40,749 nucleotides of DNA, from contig JBCBZK010000013.1 of assembly GCA_039815365.1 (NCBI GenBank), positions 1-40,749 of the forward strand, given 5' to 3'. This DNA comes from CALBPI01 sp039815365. GTDB taxonomy: Bacteria > Pseudomonadota > Gammaproteobacteria > Steroidobacterales > Woeseiaceae. A program made the position numbers and the translations under genes. Positions within the stretch are counted from its first letter, which is position 1; every line of letters starts with the position of its first letter. Positions 16,327-23,842 of this stretch are shown in pieces. The notes below the pieces were generated by a model that saw only the letters and a program-made list of their open reading frames with translations, was not told where the DNA came from and did not search any database.

Positions 16327-17172
16327 ATGTTTACCACGATAAAAACGCGTCGCAGCGTTTCGCTTGCACTCGCAGGTTTGCTGGCTTTCGCCAGCGCGTA
16401 CCAACCGGCATTAGCCGGTCATCACGAAGAGAAAGAGACCACCACCAGCAATATCGTTGAGACCGCTGCAGCAGCAGGCTCATTCGGCACATTGCTTGCG
16501 GCAGCCAAAGCCGCTGGCCTGGCCGATACTTTGGCGAACGGCGGGCCGTTTACGGTATTCGCGCCAACTGACGAGGCGTTCGAAGCGCTTCCGGCAGGCA
16601 CCGTTGAGAATTTGCTGAAGCCTGAAAATAAAACACAACTCGCGACAATCCTTAAATTCCATGTGCTGGCCGGCAAAGTCGGTAGCGGCGCATTGGCCGA
16701 CGGTATCCAGGTTGATACGCTGGCTGGTATCGGCGCAGGCATTGCAGCCAGCGAAGGCGGCTTTACGATAGAGGGTGCGAAAATCGTCGCAACCGATATC
16801 GCGGCGACCAATGGCGTCATCCATGTGATCGACCGCGTGATTTTGCCTCCGGAAACCATGTCGCAAACACGCGCGCCAAAACTACCGGCGGTCGACGTTA
16901 TCGAGACGGCGATTGATGCAGGTGTGCCGATGTTCAACCACGGTAACGCTCAGAGCACCGTCGCGATCTATACGGTTGCACTGAAGTCACTCGTCAATTT
17001 CTCTGAAGCAGCTGGTTTGTCAGACGCGACGGTGACACGAATCGAAAACAGTATGCGCAAGGCTGGCATGCAACGCGATGCGCGCGAGCAAGCTTGGACA
17101 TTGCGCTACGCGCTGGACGCGGCGCGCGATTCGCTGACTCGCGGTCAAATGAGCGCTGCGACAGGCCATTGA
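16327..17172 (+). CDS. Secreted fasciclin (FAS1)-domain protein
   Basis: A 281-residue exported protein with a signal peptide (SLALAGLLAFASAYQPALA), a FAS1 domain at about 40-175 (VETAAAAGSFGTLLAAAKAA, FTVFAPTDEAFEALP, NGVIHVIDRVILPP) and a helical C-terminal extension of about 100 residues not seen in minimal FAS1 proteins. AGGAG 7-8 bases before the ATG at 16327 fixes the start and rejects an upstream in-frame ATG at 16282. FAS1 domains mediate adhesion, but the bacterial role here is unknown. It is immediately upstream of an ECF sigma factor and its anti-sigma, so it is a likely member of their regulon. GGGG...CCCC could form a small hairpin in the leader near 16295-16310. Confidence 0.9.
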   Translation: MFTTIKTRRSVSLALAGLLAFASAYQPALAGHHEEKETTTSNIVETAAAAGSFGTLLAAAKAAGLADTLANGGPFTVFAPTDEAFEALPAGTVENLLKPENKTQLATILKFHVLAGKVGSGALADGIQVDTLAGIGAGIAASEGGFTIEGAKIVATDIAATNGVIHVIDRVILPPETMSQTRAPKLPAVDVIETAIDAGVPMFNHGNAQSTVAIYTVALKSLVNFSEAAGLSDATVTRIENSMRKAGMQRDAREQAWTLRYALDAARDSLTRGQMSAATGH

Positions 17173-17208
17173 AACGATGTACCGCTCTGTTGCAAACGCG
17201 GGACAAAC

Positions 17209-17237
17209 CCACTACCGTCGCTTCGCGGCGGTAGTGG
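17209..17237 (+). terminator. Strong hairpin between the fasciclin and sigma genes
   Basis: CCACTACCGTCG pairs with CGGCGGTAGTGG (12 pairs, one G-U) around a 5-nt loop. It follows the fasciclin stop by 37 bp. The downstream tail (ATGTTGTTCG) is only moderately T-rich, so it could be a weak terminator or an mRNA 3'-end stabiliser that lowers sigma-factor expression relative to fasciclin. Confidence 0.5.
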
Positions 17238-17293
17238 ATGTTGTTCGCCCCGCACCTGCACTTCGTGCGATCACATCGTCAAAAGGGAACATA

Positions 17294-17857
17294 GTGAGCA
17301 ACGACATTCCGGTGTTGCAGAGAATTGCGAACGGCGACCAATCGGCCGTTGCACAGTGCATTGATGAATTCGGCGGTTTGATCTGGTCGCTGGCAAGACG
17401 GCTTACGCCGAATGAAAGTGATGCCGAAGATGCCGTTCAGGAAGTGTTCGTTGAGATTTGGCGTTTTGCCGACCGTTTCGATCCTGCGAAAGCAAGTCAG
17501 GCAACGTTTATTGCGATGATTGCGCGGCGGCGTCTGATCGATCGTTTGCGCAAACACAATCGTCAACCGGTCGAAGAGAGCTTCGACGAAACCGTGACAA
17601 ACGTCGTTTCGGCCGAACACGCGGCTGAAGTGGGAGCGGACGTTGCACGTGTCGCGACGGCGATGCAAGGTATGAAGACAGAACAGCGTGAAGCGCTGCG
17701 ACTTTCCGCATGGCTGGGAATGTCGCATGCCGCGATCGCGAAGAAAATGAACTTGCCGTTGGGGACGGTGAAGAGCCACATTCGCAGAGGCTTGCTGACA
17801 CTGCGTCAGGAACTTGGTCTGGATGTGGGCAACACGACAAGCGAGACATTGTCATGA
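17294..17857 (+). CDS. ECF-type RNA polymerase sigma factor (paired with RskA-like anti-sigma)
   Basis: A 187-residue ECF sigma factor. Region 2 spans about 10-95 (SDAEDAVQEVFVEIWRFADR and FIAMIARRRLIDRLRK) and region 4 about 125-175 (REALRLSAWLGMSHAAIAKK and LPLGTVKSHIRRGLLTLR). I chose the GTG at 17294, preceded by AAAAGGGA 6-13 bases upstream. The open frame extends upstream across the hairpin at 17209-17237 but gains no conserved sequence. The stop overlaps the anti-sigma start (ATGA). It resembles the SigK/RskA-paired group; its target is probably its own operon including the fasciclin gene, which is inference. Confidence 0.93.
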   Translation: MSNDIPVLQRIANGDQSAVAQCIDEFGGLIWSLARRLTPNESDAEDAVQEVFVEIWRFADRFDPAKASQATFIAMIARRRLIDRLRKHNRQPVEESFDETVTNVVSAEHAAEVGADVARVATAMQGMKTEQREALRLSAWLGMSHAAIAKKMNLPLGTVKSHIRRGLLTLRQELGLDVGNTTSETLS

Positions 17858-18687
17858 GTGACATGAATAAAGACATTCTCGATCAGTTGGTCGAACGAAT
17901 GGTCACAGTACCCGAGGCGCTAACAGAGGCGAGCGTCGGCGATCCGCAGCAACGCGCAATGGCGGAAGAACTCGAACTTGCAGCTGCGAGCGCGATGCTT
18001 GCCACTTTACAGCCCGTTCGTGAACCATTACCGGAGGCGGTGCGTGAGCGCGTCATTAAGGACGCCGGAAAGTACGTTAGTCGCTCAGGCACGACGGTCA
18101 CCAGTATTGAGAGTCGCCGACCGGTAACGATGGTCGACGATGCAACGGAACGTAAGCAAAGCAACTGGTTCTCCGGCCTTGGTTGGGCTGCAGCGGCGGC
18201 GCTACTGATCGCCATGCTGACCAATCAGTCGGACGACGTCACACCAGCAGCCGCACCGGATACCACGCCGGTCGCAACAGCAGCACCGCTTGAACAACCT
18301 GATGCCGGGCAGTTGCGCGATGCGTTGCGCAAGCGCTCTGGCAGCATGACAGTGCAATGGGGCGCATCTGATATCGAAGGCTACACAGAGGTCACCGGCG
18401 ACGTCGTCTGGAATAACGACGAGCAGCGCGGCTTTCTTCGTTTAGCCAACATGCCCGTAAATTCCCCGACTAATTCGCAGTATCAGTTGTGGATTGTCGA
18501 CCCGTCGCGAGATGCGAATCCGATCGACGGTGGCGTGTTCGACATCATTGCGAGCAGCAACGAAGTTGTGATCCCGATTGATGCCAAACTGGACGTCATT
18601 TCGCCGGCTGCATTTGCGATCACTCGTGAACAACCGGGCGGTGTGGTTGTCTCCGCAGGACCGCTGTTGGTCGTCGCCGCGATCTAG
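17854..18687 (+). CDS. Membrane anti-sigma factor, RskA-like
   Basis: A 277-residue anti-sigma protein: a cytoplasmic N-terminal sigma-binding region (1-100), one membrane helix (about 106-124, LGWAAAAALLIAMLTNQ) and a periplasmic C-terminal domain with the anti-sigma-K pattern (GDVVWNNDEQRGFLRLANMP, YQLWIVDPSRDANPIDGGVF). There is no zinc-binding HxxxCxxC motif in the N-terminal part. Translation is coupled to the sigma factor by overlap. The last 4 bp overlap the convergent lipoprotein gene. Confidence 0.88.
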   Translation: MSDMNKDILDQLVERMVTVPEALTEASVGDPQQRAMAEELELAAASAMLATLQPVREPLPEAVRERVIKDAGKYVSRSGTTVTSIESRRPVTMVDDATERKQSNWFSGLGWAAAAALLIAMLTNQSDDVTPAAAPDTTPVATAAPLEQPDAGQLRDALRKRSGSMTVQWGASDIEGYTEVTGDVVWNNDEQRGFLRLANMPVNSPTNSQYQLWIVDPSRDANPIDGGVFDIIASSNEVVIPIDAKLDVISPAAFAITREQPGGVVVSAGPLLVVAAI

Positions 18688-19817
18688 CGATTCAGAGCAC
18701 GCGTGTGGCGAGCTTGCCTTGCCTTGTCGAGTTTCGCCGCACGTGCAATGTAGCGATCGGCCAGCGCGACATCGCCTGCGCCACGCGCCGCAGCGGCCGC
18801 GCCGTGAAAGAACAGTGGTTCGTCGTCACGCAACCTGATTGCTGCATGCAATCTGTCTAACGCGGAATCGAAGTCACCTGAGCGCAATAGATTTTCGGCT
18901 AACGCGAATTGATAATACGGATTGTCCTGGCGCAATAACGCGATACGTTCGCGCAGCGCTGCGGCCCCAGACTCATCACCATCCGAAGCTTTCATGAGCG
19001 CAAGATTGGTGAGCGCTGACGTGTTGTCACCGTCGAGCAACAAGGCCGACTCAAGCGCCAATCGCGCCTGGTCAAACTGCGCATTGCGCGAATACACAAC
19101 GGCAAGATTCGACCACAGGAAACTCACCTGAGGTGCCAACGCGAGTCCCTCGGAAAAGTGGAGCCAGGCACTAGGCAAGTCGCCGTCGGCAAGAAAGCGT
19201 GCACCAAGGTTATTGTAGTACTGCGCGTAAGCTTCGCGGTCACGCATTTTCCGTCGACGGATTTCGCGGCGCACAATGTCTGGCGAAAAATCCATGACAA
19301 ACTCGGCGTCAGCAGACACCTTGCCGCCTACGTTGACGTGCCGCGTCGCAAAAATAATATCGTCACTGCGCGTCCAGTTCGGGATCACATCAACTTCATA
19401 GAAGCTGGCGTCAATATCGGCGTAGCGCGCCATCGCTACGAACAGCATCGACAGGCTGAGGCAATTACCGCTGGCACGATTGAACACTTGTTGCGCCGAA
19501 CCGGTAAACGCATCGTCGTAATCAACGCCGAGCGAGCCTGGGTGCAATACGGCGCGCGTTAGCTGGCGTACGCGACGATCCTTATCGCGGCGCTCGGTGA
19601 CGTGCGCGTCAACAAACTCGCGCATCTCATCGGTAAGCGCCAACAAGGCATCACTGCTGCCCGGCGCTGTTGCCAGCGCCCATTGCTCAGCATCGATATT
19701 ACTGAGTTCCGGTAACGCCCGGGCGTCGAGCAGCGGTTGTTGCGTCGCGCAGCCGGCCGCCGCCAGTACAAGCAACATGAAAACGCCAACGCGAATGGGT
19801 AATAGATGATAGTTCAT
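18684..19817 (-). CDS. Transglutaminase-like and TPR lipoprotein
   Basis: A 377-residue lipoprotein with lipobox LAAAGC near residue 23. An N-terminal transglutaminase-like cysteine-protease fold keeps a possible triad: Cys in SGNCLSLSMLFVAMA, His in ATRHVNV and Asp in FVMDFSPD. From about residue 200 there are several TPR repeats (YYNNLGARFLADGDLPSAWL, LWSNLAVVYSRNAQFDQARL, and others). It may act in the envelope on peptides or as a scaffold; the substrate is unknown. It lies 36 bp downstream of the sigma-54 activator gene on the same strand, so the two may be co-transcribed. Confidence 0.8.
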   Translation of the reverse strand: MNYHLLPIRVGVFMLLVLAAAGCATQQPLLDARALPELSNIDAEQWALATAPGSSDALLALTDEMREFVDAHVTERRDKDRRVRQLTRAVLHPGSLGVDYDDAFTGSAQQVFNRASGNCLSLSMLFVAMARYADIDASFYEVDVIPNWTRSDDIIFATRHVNVGGKVSADAEFVMDFSPDIVRREIRRRKMRDREAYAQYYNNLGARFLADGDLPSAWLHFSEGLALAPQVSFLWSNLAVVYSRNAQFDQARLALESALLLDGDNTSALTNLALMKASDGDESGAAALRERIALLRQDNPYYQFALAENLLRSGDFDSALDRLHAAIRLRDDEPLFFHGAAAAARGAGDVALADRYIARAAKLDKARQARHTRALNR

Positions 19818-19853
19818 AACGACAGGCCGCTATCGGCTCGCCTCACTATACAC

Positions 19854-21680
19854 TCAACCCGGTCGTCTCAACTCCCACGCCTTCATGCGATCGGTCAACG
19901 TGGTCGGTTTGACCTGGAGCAAGCGTGCAGCACCGCGGTCGCCGGAGACACGCCAGTCTGACCGCTCCAAGGCTCTGAGCGTGTTGTTCTTGGCGAATTC
20001 ACGCATTTCGTCGTCGGTCAGCACACGATCTTCGACGTTCGGTATCTGCGAGACGACAGGTTCTGCTGCGACGACTGTCGCCAGCGCGTCGTCATCGGGC
20101 GGCAGCGACAAGTCCAGCCGTAATGACGAACCGGTCGACAAGATCACCGCGCGTTCGATCACGTTTTTGAGCTCACGCACATTGCCAGGCCACGGATAGT
20201 GGCGTAACGCGGCCGCCTGCCGTTGTGTTATGTGCAATTCAGGACGACCGAAGTCTTTGCTTGTCTCGCGCAGAAAGTGCTGGGCAAGCGTAAGCACATC
20301 ATTATCGCGATCACGCAACGGCGGCACATCAAGCGGAAACACGCTAAGCCGGTAGTACAAATCCTCGCGGAACTCGCCGTCGCGCACCGCCTTTTGCAAG
20401 TCGCGATTGGTCGCTGCGATCACGCGCACGTCGACCTTACGCGTCGTGTCATCACCGACTCGCTCGAATTCGTTCTCCTGCAACACGCGCAGCAGCTTCC
20501 CTTGCAGGTCTAACGGAATCTCACCAACCTCGTCGAGAAACAGCGTTCCACCGTCAGCAAGTTGGAAGCGACCGATACGGTCGCGATGCGCGCCGGTGAA
20601 CGCGCCTTTGACGTGCCCGAAAAACTCGCTTTCGAACAGCTCGACAGGAATAGACGCGCAGTTGACTTTGACCAACGGCTGACCGGCGCGCGGGCTACGA
20701 GCATGTAACTCACGTGCGACGAGCTCTTTTCCGGTACCGGATTCACCCAGGATGAGCACACTTGCAGGAGTATCAGCTACCGCTTCAACGCGTGCGAGCA
20801 TCGCCTGCAGTGCCGGACTATCGCCAACGACTTCGCCGAACTTGAGTGACACCTGAAATTCTTCTCGCAAGTAATCGCGTTCTTGCTCCAGCTCCTCACG
20901 CAACCGCGCATTCTCTGCCAAAGACTCGCGCAACTGACGCTCGGCAACGTTTCGTGATGTCACATCTTTCGATGCCACCAACATACGAATCACATCACCG
21001 GCCGCGTTACGCTCAGCGATAGAGGACATCACAAGCTCAAGCACCTCGCCGCTTCGCGAGATCATTTGGCGATCCTGATTGCGCAGGTCGCCAGAGGCGA
21101 TTAAGCGCTCAAGTGCCTGCTGGCCACCAACGCTTTCTCGAACCTGATCGCTCATGAAATCCATCACCGAGCGACCAAGAACGTCTTTACGTTCGTACCC
21201 AAGCTTCACTAACCAGTGATCACTGACGTTCGTGATGACGCCGTTAGCGTCGACGGTATGCAACATCGCCGGTGTCGCCCGATACATCGCTTCGAAACGC
21301 GCCTCCAGTTGCGCCGCCTCATCGACGTCACGATAAATCGCTAACGTGCGGACGTACAAACCATCAGGATCGAATTCAACCAATGCGCTGGTTTTCAGAC
21401 GCAGCGGTTTACCACTGCGCGTCATGAATACGACCGGCAGGTCTCGAACGGATCCCGTGCGCCGCAATTGCGGCAACATTTCTTCCTCGATACGTCGCAC
21501 AGAAGCCGCGTCTGCGATATCTGTCGGTCGCAGCTTCACGAGCTCTTCGCGGCTGTAACCCAACTTGTCGATCATCGCGTCACTTTGGTCAATAAAGTAA
21601 CCGCGTCCATCTAGTGCGGCCGTCATGATCGGCAAACGGCGGAACAGATATTGGTAGCGGTCGTCTGTTGGTTCTTTCAT
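19854..21680 (-). CDS. PAS-PAS-AAA+-Fis sigma-54-dependent transcriptional activator
   Basis: A 608-residue bacterial enhancer-binding protein. Two PAS domains (about 10-120 and 125-245) lead through a coiled coil (245-275) to an AAA+ domain with Walker A GESGTGKE (near 312-319), the sigma-54 contact loop GAFTGA (near 360) and Walker B-type DEVGEI (near 384), then PWPGNVREL and a C-terminal Fis-type helix-turn-helix (ARLLQVKPTTLTDRMKAWEL). There is no receiver domain, so the signal is probably sensed by PAS and may be redox or a small ligand. I use the ATG at 21680 (a GTG codon directly precedes it). It is divergent from a sigma-54 promoter preceded by an inverted repeat only 28 bp from its own start, so it probably controls both sides. 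Confidence 0.95.
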   Translation of the reverse strand: MKEPTDDRYQYLFRRLPIMTAALDGRGYFIDQSDAMIDKLGYSREELVKLRPTDIADAASVRRIEEEMLPQLRRTGSVRDLPVVFMTRSGKPLRLKTSALVEFDPDGLYVRTLAIYRDVDEAAQLEARFEAMYRATPAMLHTVDANGVITNVSDHWLVKLGYERKDVLGRSVMDFMSDQVRESVGGQQALERLIASGDLRNQDRQMISRSGEVLELVMSSIAERNAAGDVIRMLVASKDVTSRNVAERQLRESLAENARLREELEQERDYLREEFQVSLKFGEVVGDSPALQAMLARVEAVADTPASVLILGESGTGKELVARELHARSPRAGQPLVKVNCASIPVELFESEFFGHVKGAFTGAHRDRIGRFQLADGGTLFLDEVGEIPLDLQGKLLRVLQENEFERVGDDTTRKVDVRVIAATNRDLQKAVRDGEFREDLYYRLSVFPLDVPPLRDRDNDVLTLAQHFLRETSKDFGRPELHITQRQAAALRHYPWPGNVRELKNVIERAVILSTGSSLRLDLSLPPDDDALATVVAAEPVVSQIPNVEDRVLTDDEMREFAKNNTLRALERSDWRVSGDRGAARLLQVKPTTLTDRMKAWELRRPG

Positions 21681-21707
21681 CACGCAAATTTACGGGTTTT
21701 CGTGACT

Positions 21708-21748
21708 ATTTTCACGATATTTCGTTATTTACGGAATATCGTGAAAAT
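21708..21748. promoter_or_regulatory. Probable activator-binding inverted repeat (UAS)
   Basis: A perfect 14-bp inverted repeat, ATTTTCACGATATT (21708-21721) and AATATCGTGAAAAT (21735-21748), separated by 13 bp whose outer three pairs almost continue the symmetry. A third half-site, TCGTGA (21700-21705), lies just before it. The centre is about 85 bp upstream of the expected start of the sigma-54 transcript, the usual enhancer distance, and 28-68 bp upstream of the divergent activator gene. Confidence 0.75.
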
Positions 21749-21757
21749 AATGTTCTC

Positions 21758-21770
21758 TAAGTTATTGATT
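21758..21770 (-). promoter_or_regulatory. IHF-binding site
   Basis: On the minus strand AATCAATAACTTA matches the IHF consensus WATCAANNNNTTR at every specified position. It lies in an AT-rich stretch exactly between the inverted repeat and the -24/-12 promoter, where IHF bends DNA to bring a sigma-54 activator to the holoenzyme. Confidence 0.7.
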
Positions 21771-21785
21771 TATATACGACCGAAG

Positions 21786-21803
21786 TTGGCACACCTCCTG
21801 CAA
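21786..21803 (+). promoter_or_regulatory. Sigma-54 (-24/-12) promoter
   Basis: TTGGCACACCTCCTGCAA has the invariant GG at 21788-21789 and GC at 21800-21801, separated by exactly 10 bp, with TGGCAC matching the -24 consensus. The expected transcription start is near 21812, about 68 bp upstream of the 94-aa ORF. An RpoN-type activator gene is adjacent. Confidence 0.85.
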
Positions 21804-21879
21804 TAGTACTTACGAAGCAACAAGGTGCGTAGGAGCCGTCTCATCTGACCGGCCGTAACCTTGAAGCGAAGGTAGCATC

Positions 21880-22164
21880 ATGAATACATGGAAACTCCGC
21901 ACAGCAATGGCCGCAATGGCAGCCGCAGTGGCTCTCGGTGGTACATGGCATGCATCGCTGCTGGCAGATGAACCTGCAGCCGTTATCGAAGAGATTCAGG
22001 CTGAGGTCATTGTCGACCGCAGTTTGGTGCAAGCTGATGTCGTTGCCAACAGCGCCGCAAAAGCCGCCAATAACGCACAAGAATCGCTGATGGCAGACGT
22101 TTTGGTCGATCTGGAGCTGCGGTTGGGAAGCCCGACAGCGCTTGTGATTGCCGATAACGACTAA
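21880..22164 (+). CDS. Small exported protein of unknown function (sigma-54 controlled)
   Basis: A 94-residue protein with a signal peptide (about 1-29, MAAMAAAVALGGTWHASLLA) and a short acidic mature part (ADEPAAVIEEIQAEVIVDRS and so on) with no cysteines and no further membrane helix. GAAGG lies 8-9 bases before the ATG. The mature part is Ala/Val/Glu/Asp-rich and probably helical. I do not recognise a family. It is the first gene behind the sigma-54 promoter and is followed by the structured region at 22165-22398, so one transcript would carry both. It may be a periplasmic effector, or the ORF may matter less than the RNA. Confidence 0.7.
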   Translation: MNTWKLRTAMAAMAAAVALGGTWHASLLADEPAAVIEEIQAEVIVDRSLVQADVVANSAAKAANNAQESLMADVLVDLELRLGSPTALVIADND

Positions 22165-22398
22165 ATAACTGTTTTCTCCAGGGCAAGAAGTGCCAGTCAT
22201 CCCCCCCTTTTTTGACTGGCACGACAACCCCACGGCTCTGTGATGGGAGCCACAAGATCCGCAAGGATCTGCAGCGACCGCCCTACCCCCCCTTTTTGGG
22301 CGGCCGCTGCACTCGATAGGGCTGGAGCCAATCCCTGATTGGTCGCCAGTGGCATAGTCATCTCCCCCTTCGACTATTCCAGCCCTGTCTTTTTTCTT
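22165..22398 (+). ncRNA. Structured RNA with repeated C-rich loops (candidate sRNA/3'UTR)
   Basis: A 234-nt gene-free stretch dense in hairpins. Stem 1: 10 perfect pairs (22190-22199 with 22213-22222), loop TCCCCCCCTTTTT. A 5-bp hairpin follows (22234-22251), then a perfect 6-bp GCAA tetraloop hairpin (22255-22270). Stem 2: 13 pairs with one mismatch (22271-22283 with 22298-22310), loop TACCCCCCCTTTTT. Stem 3: ATAGTC/GACTAT (22354-22359 with 22372-22377), loop ATCTCCCCCTTC, nested in a 9-bp closing stem with T-tract. The stems are unrelated but the loops share C5-7 followed by T, which suggests selection on the loops. C-rich-loop sRNAs such as Xanthomonas sX13 and Rhodobacter CcsR bind G-rich ribosome sites; Pseudomonas CrcZ is a sigma-54-driven sponge RNA. 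Homology to these is not claimed. Confidence 0.65.
22318..22395 (+). terminator. Branched Rho-independent terminator
   Basis: AGGGCTGGA (22318-22326) pairs perfectly with TCCAGCCCT (22378-22386) and is followed by GTC and six Ts. Two further hairpins are enclosed: CCAAT/ATTGG at 22328-22342 and the third C-loop hairpin. It would end the sigma-54 transcript before the thioredoxin gene. Confidence 0.65.
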
Positions 22399-22410
22399 GA
22401 AAAAGCCTAT

Positions 22411-22450
22411 AAATCCCCGATATCGACTATTGAAGCTAGATCCGGGATTT
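22411..22450 (+). promoter_or_regulatory. Leader structure masking the thioredoxin ribosome site
   Basis: AAATCCC (22411-22417) pairs with GGGATTT (22444-22450); the GGGA half is the only Shine-Dalgarno-like sequence before the ATG at 22455. The octamer CGACTATT occurs here (22424-22431) and also in the preceding terminator region (22371-22378), so ATAGTC at 22354-22359 could pair with either copy. Whether this regulates anything is unproven. Confidence 0.35.
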
Positions 22451-22454
22451 CACC

Positions 22455-23327
22455 ATGTCGACCGCAGTTCAATCTGAAACGCCTTTACTCTTTGATGTCA
22501 CCGCACGGGATTTTGATGATCAGGTGGCGCAAGCACCGGTGCCTGTACTGGTTGATTTTTGGGCGCCATGGTGCGGTCCGTGCCAACACATCGCACCGAT
22601 CCTTGAGTCTTTGGTTGATCGTTATCAAGGTCGTTTGCGGGTCGCGAAGGTTAATGTGGATGAGGAAGGCACGCTGGCTGCCGGCTTCAATGTACGCAGC
22701 ATCCCGACGCTCGTTCTGTTTCATGACGGAAAAGTGGTTGAGCAGATCATCGGACTGCAACCCGAAGCAGAACTCATCAAGCTCATTGACAAGTACGTTG
22801 AAACAGCGCCGGACGGCATGAAGACCGCTGTTCAGGATGTTTTGCTGAATGACGATCAGGAGTCCGCGCTGGCAATGTTGCGCGAAGCACTACAGGCAGA
22901 ACCCGGGAACGCCGGCATCATCGCCGATATCGCGCGCGCTGAATTCGCTTTGGGGCGATTTGACGACGCGCACGCGACGCTCAGCACACTACCCAAAGCG
23001 GTAGACGAAGCGCCAGACGTGCAAGTGTTCCGCCAACAGCTGGCATTCGCGTTACAAGCGCAGGCTCTGCCCGATATGCAAACCTTGAAAGATACGCTGG
23101 CCGACGACGACAATGACAACGACGCTCGTTATGCGCTCGCGCTGCGCCAGGCCGGAGACCAAAAGTACTCAGACGCAATGCCCCACTTGCTCACGCTACT
23201 TGGCCGGGACATTGGATTTGCTGATGGCCAGGCACGGATCACGCTGATCAGCATCTTCGATATCCTCGGCGGCGCCGACGAACGTGTTCAGCAATACCGG
23301 CGCCAGCTATCGAGCTTGCTCAATTGA
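22455..23327 (+). CDS. cnoX: CnoX/YbbN-type thioredoxin-TPR chaperedoxin
   Basis: A 290-residue cytoplasmic protein: thioredoxin domain (about 10-115) with active site WCGPC (C40, C43) and cis-proline block SIPTLVLFHDGK, followed by TPR-like helices (about 120-285), the layout of E. coli YbbN/CnoX. CnoX binds unfolded or oxidised clients and hands them to GroEL. Unlike E. coli CnoX (SQHC), this one keeps both active-site cysteines and should be redox active, as in many other bacteria. The stop overlaps a TTG start of the next gene. Confidence 0.9.
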   Translation: MSTAVQSETPLLFDVTARDFDDQVAQAPVPVLVDFWAPWCGPCQHIAPILESLVDRYQGRLRVAKVNVDEEGTLAAGFNVRSIPTLVLFHDGKVVEQIIGLQPEAELIKLIDKYVETAPDGMKTAVQDVLLNDDQESALAMLREALQAEPGNAGIIADIARAEFALGRFDDAHATLSTLPKAVDEAPDVQVFRQQLAFALQAQALPDMQTLKDTLADDDNDNDARYALALRQAGDQKYSDAMPHLLTLLGRDIGFADGQARITLISIFDILGGADERVQQYRRQLSSLLN

Positions 23328-23842
23328 CCACTGCACGGATCGCGAAAGCGAGCCTGATACTCGCGTTTATCGCGAGTAACGTTGGTGCGCAATCCGCTGA
23401 CATACACATAGAGCAACTCGCCCCGTTACCCGTGGCGCCGCTTGCGTACGAGGATGAAAACTCCACTGTTGCGTTCGCGCTCTCAGTTAGCGCCGCCTGC
23501 CCGACCATGGGGAAGACGACCGAGCTGCTGTTAGGCTCAGCGGATGCGACCAAGATGCTCGAGCTCGACGACGGCGATGCACAAACGGTCAATTTTGAGA
23601 TCAATGCACGTCAGCTCGCTGGCCTGCAAGTCGCCACGTTGTGCCAACGAATCAACGACACGCCCGAAGCGAATCCGCAGTGGGTGCTAAAAGGCGCATT
23701 CAACCTGCAAGCGACATTGATTTGCGAAGACGCGCAGCGCGCGCACCACTACCCTGCCGCGATCGCTCTGGATGTTGCCGTGGATTGCACAGCGCCGGAC
23801 GAAAACACTACGGCGCTTGGAGATGCTGCGCCAGAAAGCTAA
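23324..23842 (+). CDS. Predicted periplasmic protein of unknown function
   Basis: A 172-residue protein beginning at a TTG that overlaps the cnoX stop (TTGA), which supports translational coupling. It has a signal peptide (RIAKASLILAFIASNVGAQS) and four cysteines in the mature part (in SAACPTM, TLCQR, LICED and VDCTAP), so it may be disulfide-bonded. Beta-rich segments such as VAFALSVSA and WVLKGAFNLQATLI are seen. I do not recognise a family. The last 35 bp overlap the convergent DLH-like gene. Confidence 0.65.
   Translation: MTTARIAKASLILAFIASNVGAQSADIHIEQLAPLPVAPLAYEDENSTVAFALSVSAACPTMGKTTELLLGSADATKMLELDDGDAQTVNFEINARQLAGLQVATLCQRINDTPEANPQWVLKGAFNLQATLICEDAQRAHHYPAAIALDVAVDCTAPDENTTALGDAAPES

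Noticed and set aside
17177..17293. Upstream start for the first ECF sigma factor
   Set aside because: It would add 39 residues encoded across a strong hairpin with no sigma-like sequence; the GTG at 17294 has a good ribosome site.
22200..22298. C7T5 tracts as slipped-strand or sequencing homopolymer artefacts
   Set aside because: Both tracts lie exactly in the apical loop of long perfect or near-perfect stems, which random homopolymers would not do, although run lengths may be slightly miscounted.
22165..22400. Integron attC site or REP-type repeat cluster
   Set aside because: Stems differ in sequence from each other, no integrase or conserved core sites are seen, and a terminator ends the array.
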